From contig JAQTRG010000030.1 in the NCBI GenBank assembly GCA_028711945.1, forward strand, positions 1 to 5,582: a stretch of DNA of 5,582 nt, written 5' to 3'. The position numbers and the translations under genes were made by a program. The notes below the pieces were generated by a model. It saw nothing but the letters and a program-made list of their open reading frames with translations. It made no database searches and was not told the DNA's origin. Source of the DNA: Minisyncoccota bacterium (lineage in GTDB: Bacteria > Patescibacteriota > Minisyncoccia > Minisyncoccales > Minisyncoccaceae). Position 1 is the first letter of the stretch; every line of letters begins with the position of its first letter. Shown here one piece after another: positions 1-4,498 of this stretch.

Positions 1-2430
1 TTAAATAGTATTTTTGGCAATGCCAACGAAAAATTTATAAAAACCCTTGACCCGGTTATTAAAATAATCAATTCATTTGAGCAGGATTTTTCTATTCTTG
101 ATGAGAATCAAATTAAAGAAAAAACTAAAGAATTTAAAGAAAGAATTGAGAAAGGAGAAAGTTTAGATGATGTTCTTCCAGAAGCTTTTGCTTTGGCTAG
201 AGAAGCATCTAAAAGAACCTTGAATCAAAGACATTTTGATTGCCAATTGGTTGGAGGAATAGTTCTTCATCAGGGCAATATCTCTGAGATGAGAACAGGA
301 GAGGGAAAAACATTAACAGCAACACTGCCTTTGTATCTTAATGCTCTTACACAGAAAGGATGTCACTTAGTCACAGTTAATGATTATCTTTCGAGAAGAG
401 ATGCTGTTTGGATGGGGCAGATATACAATTATTTAGGATTGTCAGTTGCATGCATTAATCATGAGCAATCTTTTATATATGATCCTAGTTTTAAAAAAGA
501 ATCAGAAGAGAAAGACAAAACCAGAGATGAGTTGGGAGGATTTTTAGTTGTAGAAGATTTCTTAAAACCATGTACAAGAAAAGAAGCCTACGCAGCAGAC
601 ATTACCTATGGTACCAACAATGAATTTGGGTTTGATTATTTGAGGGATAATATGGTTTACGATATTAATAATATGGCTCAGAGAGGATTTAATTATGCGA
701 TTGTTGATGAAGTTGATTCTATTTTGATAGATGAAGCCAGAACGCCGTTAATTATTTCTGCTCCTGATTCAGAGAGTTCAAATTGGTATGTTGAATTTTC
801 AAGAATTATTCCTAGATTAAATAAAGAAGAAGACTATGAAGTTGATGAAAAATTAAAAGCAATTAGTTTAACTGAAAATGGAATAAATAAAGTAGAGAAA
901 GTTTTAAATGCTGGCAATATCTATGACGAAAGAGGAATAAAATATGTTCATCATTTAGAGCAAGCTCTTAAAGCAGAAATACTTTTCAAGAAAGATATAG
1001 ATTATGTTGTTAAGAATGGAGAAGTTATTATCGTAGATTCCTTTACTGGAAGATTGATGCCAGGAAGAAGATGGTCAGGAGGATTACATCAAGCGATTGA
1101 AGCAAAAGAAGGAGTGAAGATAATGCCTGAGTCTGTGACATTAGCTTCGATAACATTCCAAAACTATTTTAGAATGTATAAAAAACTTTCAGGCATGACT
1201 GGAACAGCTGAAACATCTGCTGAAGAGTTTGATAAGGTATATGGATTAGAAGTTATTGTTATACCAACTAATAAAAATATCGTAAGGAAAGATTTGCAAG
1301 ACAGGATTTATAAATCAGAAGAAGAAAAATTTAGAGCTGTTGCTGAAGAAGTTAAAGAGAGAAATAAAATAGGACAGCCAGTTCTTGTTGGCACAACCTC
1401 TATTCAAAAGAATGAACATTTAAGCGGTTTGCTTTCAAGGGACGGAGTTCCACATAAAGTTTTAAATGCTAAGCACCATGAGCAAGAAGGAGAAATAATC
1501 GCTCAAGCAGGGAAGAAGGGAGCAGTTACTATTGCTACTAATATGGCAGGAAGAGGTGTTGATATATATTTAGGAGGGAAACCATCTACTCCAGAAGAAA
1601 ATGAAGAGATTAAAAGATTAGGAGGTCTTTGTGTTATCGGCACAGAAAGGCACGAAGCAAGAAGAATTGACAATCAATTAAGAGGAAGAGCTGGAAGACA
1701 AGGAGACCCAGGAACAACCCAATTCTTTGTGTCTTTAGAGGATGATGTTATCAGAATATTTGGAGGAGATAGAATAAAAGGCATCATGGAGACCTTTAAA
1801 TTGCCCGAGGACGTTCCCATTGAGAATGGAATGATAAGTAAGAGCATAGAATCAGCACAGAGTAAGATAGAAGGAATGAACTTTGATGCAAGAAAACATA
1901 TCTTAGAATATGATGATGTTTTAAATAAACACAGAGAAAATGTTTATAACAAAAGGAAGAGTATTTTAGAAAATCAGAACTTAAAAGAAGATATTATTTC
2001 TATCCTTAGTAAGAATGGATTCTCTGAAGATGATTATAATAAGAAAGAGCAGGAGTTGGGAGTAGATAATATGAATCAGGTTAATAAAGTGGCTAGCTTG
2101 AGAGTTTTAGACACTTTATGGATTGAACACTTGGAAAACATGGAAAGTTTAAGGGATTCGGTAAGATTAAGAGCTTTTGGACAAAGAGATCCTTTAGTTG
2201 AATACAAAAAAGAAGGATTTAAAATGTTTAATGAACTTTTGTCTAATTATGAAAGTGTCCTTGCAAATACCATAATGAAAGCTGCACTTAATACAAATGG
2301 AAAACAAACTCAAACAGAAGAAGCTTCTAAAAGAAGCGATGTTGTCAAAGGAGAAGAAATTGGAAGAAATGATCCGTGCCCTTGTGGAAGTGGGAAAAAG
2401 TATAAGAAGTGTTGTGGCAAGGATAAATAA
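1..2430 (+). CDS. secA: Preprotein translocase ATPase SecA (5' end cut by window edge)
   Basis: SecA is the ATP-driven motor that pushes unfolded preproteins through the SecYEG channel in the cytoplasmic membrane. The frame is open from base 1, giving 809 residues before TAA. The first visible residues (LNSIFGNANEK) match the usual SecA N-terminus, so only a few codons are missing; the TTG at 193 is internal. In window residues: Walker A MRTGEGKT at 97-104, Walker B VDEVDSILIDEA at 235-246, TGRLMPGRRW at about 349-358, GMTGTA at 398-403, TNMAGRGVDIYLGG at 513-526, and the arginine-finger motif QLRGRAGRQGDPG at 559-571. The protein ends in a zinc-binding SEC-C tail, C-x-C-x8-C-C (C793, C795, C804, C805), which in known SecAs contacts SecB or the ribosome. 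Two oddities are an insertion of roughly 35 residues at about 155-192 and a strongly shortened helical wing region near 664-680. It heads an apparent operon with the cupin and deaminase genes. Identification is essentially certain. Confidence 0.98.
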   Translation, partial: LNSIFGNANEKFIKTLDPVIKIINSFEQDFSILDENQIKEKTKEFKERIEKGESLDDVLPEAFALAREASKRTLNQRHFDCQLVGGIVLHQGNISEMRTGEGKTLTATLPLYLNALTQKGCHLVTVNDYLSRRDAVWMGQIYNYLGLSVACINHEQSFIYDPSFKKESEEKDKTRDELGGFLVVEDFLKPCTRKEAYAADITYGTNNEFGFDYLRDNMVYDINNMAQRGFNYAIVDEVDSILIDEARTPLIISAPDSESSNWYVEFSRIIPRLNKEEDYEVDEKLKAISLTENGINKVEKVLNAGNIYDERGIKYVHHLEQALKAEILFKKDIDYVVKNGEVIIVDSFTGRLMPGRRWSGGLHQAIEAKEGVKIMPESVTLASITFQNYFRMYKKLSGMTGTAETSAEEFDKVYGLEVIVIPTNKNIVRKDLQDRIYKSEEEKFRAVAEEVKERNKIGQPVLVGTTSIQKNEHLSGLLSRDGVPHKVLNAKHHEQEGEIIAQAGKKGAVTIATNMAGRGVDIYLGGKPSTPEENEEIKRLGGLCVIGTERHEARRIDNQLRGRAGRQGDPGTTQFFVSLEDDVIRIFGGDRIKGIMETFKLPEDVPIENGMISKSIESAQSKIEGMNFDARKHILEYDDVLNKHRENVYNKRKSILENQNLKEDIISILSKNGFSEDDYNKKEQELGVDNMNQVNKVASLRVLDTLWIEHLENMESLRDSVRLRAFGQRDPLVEYKKEGFKMFNELLSNYESVLANTIMKAALNTNGKQTQTEEASKRSDVVKGEEIGRNDPCPCGSGKKYKKCCGKDK

Positions 2431-2435
2431 ATTTT

Positions 2436-2777
2436 ATGAAAATTATTCATAAAAATCAAACAGAACAATTTAAAAATAGTGAAAATTGTATAGCAACAGA
2501 ATATCCTATGAGTGACAAGGATATAAATGGTGCTGTTGTGGAATTAACTGGTAGGTATCCAGAAAAAGGAAGGGTTGTTAATTTAAAATGCAAAGAATTA
2601 GTTTATGTTATAAAAGGTTATGGTATGGTTATCATAGAAGACAAAGAATTAAAACTTGAAGAAGGTGATTTAGTTTTAATTGAACCAGGAGAAAGATATT
2701 TTTTTGATGGGAACTTAACTATATTTATTGCTTGCAATCCAGCTTGGCATAATAATCAATATAAAGAAGCAGAATGA
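2436..2777 (+). CDS. Small single-domain cupin protein with degenerate metal site
   Basis: The 113-residue protein has the spacing of a single cupin beta-barrel. A motif-1-like stretch lies at residues 45-63 (GRVVNLKCKELVYVIKGYG) and a motif-2-like stretch at 77-93 (GDLVLIEPGERYFFDGN). The histidines that normally bind metal are replaced: N49 and K51 stand where motif 1 has HxH, and Y88 where motif 2 has H. Only E54 remains recognisable, so it may bind a ligand or act structurally instead of as a metalloenzyme. The C-terminus has NPAWHNNQYKE, resembling the tail of small stand-alone cupins. The ATG lies 5 bp after the secA stop. A weak AAGGA at 2419-2423 inside secA is the only ribosome-site candidate, 12 bases upstream of the ATG. 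The TGA stop overlaps the deaminase start. The substrate cannot be read from the sequence. Confidence 0.8.
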   Translation: MKIIHKNQTEQFKNSENCIATEYPMSDKDINGAVVELTGRYPEKGRVVNLKCKELVYVIKGYGMVIIEDKELKLEEGDLVLIEPGERYFFDGNLTIFIACNPAWHNNQYKEAE

Positions 2778-3265
2778 TTAATTTATCAAATACAGCCGAA
2801 GAAAAAGAAGCAATTGAATGGATGGATAAGACAATAGAGATTGCTAAGAAAGCTTTGTGTTCAAATGCAAAATGTGGAGCTATAATTGTAAAAAATGGAG
2901 AAGTGATAGGAGAGGGATACAATGCTCCACCATTAGATGGTGAGTCTAATAGGAAATGTTCAAATGAATATAATTTACCTCAGAAGTTTAAATATGATAG
3001 GACTTGTTGTGTCCATGCGGAGCAGAGAGCTATTATGGATGCATTGAGAAAGAATCCTGATAAAATATCGGGGTCAAGATTATATTTTTTAAGAGTTGAC
3101 GATAATGGTAATATTAAAAAGTCTGGAAAACCATATTGTACGGTTTGTAGTAGGCTAGCACTAGATGCTGGAATCAAAGAATTTGTATTATGGCACGAAC
3201 AAGGTATCTGTGTTTATTCTACAGACGAATATAATGATTTATCATATCAATACACTGAGGACTAA
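2774..3265 (+). CDS. Cytidine/deoxycytidylate deaminase family zinc enzyme (dCMP deaminase-like)
   Basis: The 163-residue protein has the zinc-dependent deaminase signature: HAE at residues 81-83 (H81 zinc ligand, E83 proton shuttle) and the paired cysteines C122-x2-C125 in KPYCTVCSRLALDAGI. The core strand GAIIVKNGEVIGEGYN at about 35-50 precedes an insert (51-80) that carries C62, C78 and C79. dCMP deaminases of this fold convert dCMP to dUMP for thymidylate synthesis, and the length and HAE context (CCVHAEQRAI) fit that group best. A deaminase acting on another nucleotide or modified base cannot be excluded. The ATG overlaps the cupin stop in an ATGA arrangement, which suggests translational coupling. 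No clear Shine-Dalgarno sequence is visible. The next in-frame ATG, codon 17, would remove part of the first helix, so the first ATG is preferred. The TAA stop overlaps the opposing hlyIII stop by 4 bp. Confidence 0.88.
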   Translation: MINLSNTAEEKEAIEWMDKTIEIAKKALCSNAKCGAIIVKNGEVIGEGYNAPPLDGESNRKCSNEYNLPQKFKYDRTCCVHAEQRAIMDALRKNPDKISGSRLYFLRVDDNGNIKKSGKPYCTVCSRLALDAGIKEFVLWHEQGICVYSTDEYNDLSYQYTED

Positions 3266-3909
3266 TTTATAAATCTATATATCATCCAGAAGTGGCATAT
3301 TGTTCCTAAAAGAATGAAGATATGGAATAGTTCATGGAAACCGAAACTTTTTGAAATGTTCGGTTTTTTTCTTGAATAAATAAATGCTCCAACTGTGTAG
3401 AATAATCCTCCTAACATTAGCCAATATATTCCTTCAATTGGTATTTGTTTACTTAGAGGATATATTATGGCAACACTCATCCAGCCCATAATAATATACA
3501 GGGCTGTGTAGGCTCTTCTTGGTACATGAGTTAAGAATTGTTTAAAGAAACTTGATGATATTCCTATTATTGCAAGAATCCAAACAATGATAATGGAAAT
3601 ATATCCTACATTTCCTTTTAATGGTATTAAACAGATTGGTGTGTATGTCCCTGCTATGAGAACATATATCATGGCATGGTCTATTTTTCTAAAGATATCA
3701 ATCTCTTCTGCAGAATGTCCGAATAAATGATATGTTGCACTAGAAGAATAAAGAAAAATCATGCTGAATCCAAATACAAAATAAGCAAAGATATTTAGCC
3801 AAGAGTTGTTGCTCCATTCTGAATATATTAAGACAGCTGTTCCAATTATCGAAAGTATTGCTCCTATTAGATGGCTTATCCCACTTATTGGATCTTTAAT
3901 TTTTATCAT
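3262..3909 (-). CDS. Hemolysin III / PAQR-family seven-helix membrane protein
   Basis: The 215-residue protein is very hydrophobic, with about seven membrane segments at roughly 12-30, 38-58, 77-95, 101-121, 133-151, 159-177 and 190-212. It carries the conserved polar residues of the hemolysin III / adiponectin-receptor (CREST) superfamily: S57-x3-H61 at the end of helix 2, D77 with H78 starting helix 3 (KIDHAMIYVLIAGTYTP), and H192-x3-H196 in GFHELFHIF at helix 7. In structurally studied relatives these histidines bind a zinc ion inside the membrane. The physiological role of bacterial members is poorly settled: Bacillus cereus hemolysin III forms pores, while others are linked to membrane homeostasis, so 'hemolysin' should not be read as a toxin call. 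Length is normal for the family. The ATG at 3909 leaves only 6 bases to a good -10 box, so there is no room for a Shine-Dalgarno site. The TAG stop overlaps the deaminase gene. Confidence 0.93.
   Translation of the reverse strand: MIKIKDPISGISHLIGAILSIIGTAVLIYSEWSNNSWLNIFAYFVFGFSMIFLYSSSATYHLFGHSAEEIDIFRKIDHAMIYVLIAGTYTPICLIPLKGNVGYISIIIVWILAIIGISSSFFKQFLTHVPRRAYTALYIIMGWMSVAIIYPLSKQIPIEGIYWLMLGGLFYTVGAFIYSRKKPNISKSFGFHELFHIFILLGTICHFWMIYRFIN
3338..3373 (+). terminator. Candidate intrinsic terminator of the secA-cupin-deaminase operon, inside hlyIII
   Basis: An 8-bp inverted repeat pairs AAACCGAA (3338-3345) with TTCGGTTT (3359-3366). The 13-base loop can form three further T-A pairs after a small internal mismatch. 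The run of seven T at 3364-3370, followed by CTT, lies on the 3' side on the plus strand only. It starts 73 bases after the deaminase stop and is the first terminator-like structure there. It lies antisense within the hlyIII coding region, where the T-run encodes the KK of SRKKPN. Codon constraint in hlyIII could also produce this sequence by chance. Confidence 0.5.
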
Positions 3910-3915
3910 AGTTCG

Positions 3916-3943
3916 ATTGTATCACTTCATAGTTAAAAGGCAA
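3916..3943 (-). promoter_or_regulatory. Promoter of hlyIII predicted to give a leaderless mRNA
   Basis: Read on the minus strand, TTGCCT (3943-3938; 4 of 6 matches to TTGACA) is followed after 16 bp by TACAAT (3921-3916). The -10 box is preceded by TGA, giving the extended form TGATACAAT. Six bases (CGAACT) separate it from the hlyIII ATG at 3909. With usual spacing, the first transcribed base would be the A of the start codon. The promoter is inferred from motif match only. Confidence 0.6.
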
Positions 3944-3949
3944 AATTTA

Positions 3950-3958
3950 TGATATAAT
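3950..3958 (+). promoter_or_regulatory. Extended -10 promoter element for the cysteine-rich gene
   Basis: TGATATAAT contains a perfect TATAAT (3953-3958) preceded by TGn, the extended -10 form that can work without a good -35. At 17 bp upstream there is only a weak TAGTTA (3930-3935). Predicted transcription starts near 3965, leaving a leader of about 37 bases before the ATG at 4002. Confidence 0.6.
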
Positions 3959-3990
3959 TTCTTTAGCTCGCAACAAAAAAATAGTGAATT

Positions 3991-3996
3991 GGTGAT
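3991..3996 (+). promoter_or_regulatory. Shine-Dalgarno site GGTGAT for the cysteine-rich gene
   Basis: GGTGAT can pair with the ATCACC part of a standard 16S rRNA 3' end and lies 5 bases before the ATG at 4002. In-frame TGA at 3996-3998 rules out any earlier start in this frame, so the ATG at 4002 is the start. This is the clearest ribosome site in the window. Confidence 0.6.
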
Positions 3997-4001
3997 GATG
4001 T

Positions 4002-4397
4002 ATGTACGACAAGATTGTTTCCATGACGAATTCTTTCTTACAGAAATGTTTTGCAAAGAAGACATTGTTCTCGCAAGACGCATCAAAAGCTTCTAAAGAG
4101 CAGAATACTCAAGAGAAACAAACTTATCAAAAAGGAAACAAAAAGGAGAGGATACCACGCAAAACAACATACTTTATTTCTAGGAAAAATTGTAAAGGAT
4201 GTTGTAAGGATTGTAATATTTCATTTTGTCCAGAAAAAGATGAATTTTATTGGTGTAGTCATTGTATTAATCTTCAATGTGTTAACAATCGTAGATTTTC
4301 TATGGATTGTACGAGTGATTGCCAGAATTGTAAACATACCCAATGCATTGAGCATCACTTATATAATTCTAGGGAAGGACCATTGAAAAACTGTTAA
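4002..4397 (+). CDS. Hypothetical cysteine-rich protein with three C-x2-C-x4-C units
   Basis: I do not recognise this 131-residue protein. Residues 1-60 are polar, rich in K, Q and S, and probably disordered, with no obvious signal peptide or membrane segment. Residues 64-115 hold 12 of the 14 cysteines in a regular pattern: C68-x2-C71-x4-C76, C85-x2-C88-x4-C93 and C107-x2-C110-x4-C115. The first and third units also have a cysteine four residues earlier (C64, C103); C67 is extra. Histidines H87, H112, H118 and H119 could add ligands. The pattern suggests a small zinc-binding, or possibly iron-sulfur, module; it could also be disulfide-bonded if exported. C131 is the last residue. It is a single-gene unit with its own extended -10, a Shine-Dalgarno site, and a terminator starting right after the TAA. 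These signals support a real expressed gene even without homology. Confidence 0.8.
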   Translation: MYDKIVSMTNSFLQKCFAKKTLFSQDASKASKEQNTQEKQTYQKGNKKERIPRKTTYFISRKNCKGCCKDCNISFCPEKDEFYWCSHCINLQCVNNRRFSMDCTSDCQNCKHTQCIEHHLYNSREGPLKNC

Positions 4398-4425
4398 TGT
4401 GACCAATTTGGTCACAATTTTTTTT
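4398..4425 (+). terminator. Intrinsic terminator after the cysteine-rich gene
   Basis: A perfect 19-bp palindrome (4398-4416, arms TGTGACCAA and TTGGTCACA around one central T) is followed by A and eight T (4418-4425). As RNA it forms an 8-bp stem with a 3-base loop and a U-run, a textbook Rho-independent terminator. It begins on the base after the TAA stop at 4395-4397. Confidence 0.88.
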
Positions 4426-4456
4426 GACAAAATTCAAAATATATTCTATATATAAT
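4424..4456 (+). promoter_or_regulatory. Promoter of typA
   Basis: A perfect -35 box TTGACA (4424-4429) starts within the T-run of the preceding terminator. A TATATA lies at the ideal 17-bp spacing (4447-4452). A perfect TATAAT overlaps it at 4451-4456 but would need a 21-bp spacer. Either way transcription should start at about 4459-4463, giving a leader of roughly 36-40 bases before the typA ATG. Confidence 0.65.
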
Positions 4457-4470
4457 ACATATAGAAGCTT

Positions 4471-4492
4471 TCTGCTTTCCTGGCAGATTTTT
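4471..4492 (+). promoter_or_regulatory. Small hairpin plus T-run in the typA leader (possible attenuator)
   Basis: TCTGC (4471-4475) and GCAGA (4483-4487) form a 5-bp stem with a 7-base loop, followed at once by six T (4488-4493 region). The shape is that of a weak intrinsic terminator and it occupies most of the predicted short leader, ending about a dozen bases before the ATG. It may attenuate transcription, protect the 5' end, or place a U-rich tract before the start codon. With only five pairs, chance is also possible. Confidence 0.35.
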
Positions 4493-4498
4493 TAATTT

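Noticed and set aside
193..195. TTG at 193 as the secA start
   Set aside because: The frame is open to base 1 and the upstream 64 codons encode typical SecA N-terminal sequence; the true start is outside the window.
3124..3146. Minus-strand hairpin (8 pairs including one G-U, 3-base loop) as a terminator for hlyIII
   Set aside because: The T-run after it is only about four bases and mostly inside the stem. It falls on codons for the conserved KPYCTVC zinc motif, so chance plus coding constraint explains it.
2725..3177. Two minus-strand 65-codon frames (2725-2922 and 2980-3177)
   Set aside because: They are antisense shadows of the well-supported deaminase and cupin genes, with no ribosome sites or family resemblance.
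3995..4096. A 33-codon ORF starting at tandem ATGs just before the cysteine-rich gene
   Set aside because: The GGTGAT site overlaps or touches these ATGs, leaving no spacing, and the peptide shows no recognisable feature.
4051..4386. A 111-residue open frame overlapping the cysteine-rich gene on the same strand
   Set aside because: Its hydrophobic V/I-rich run comes from reading TGT cysteine codons one base out of frame. The frame at 4002 has the Shine-Dalgarno site, ordered cysteine spacing and a terminator at its stop.
4398..4416. CRP-like palindrome TGTGA...TCACA
   Set aside because: The half-sites match but the spacer is 9 bases instead of 6, and the palindrome is fully explained as a terminator stem followed by eight T.
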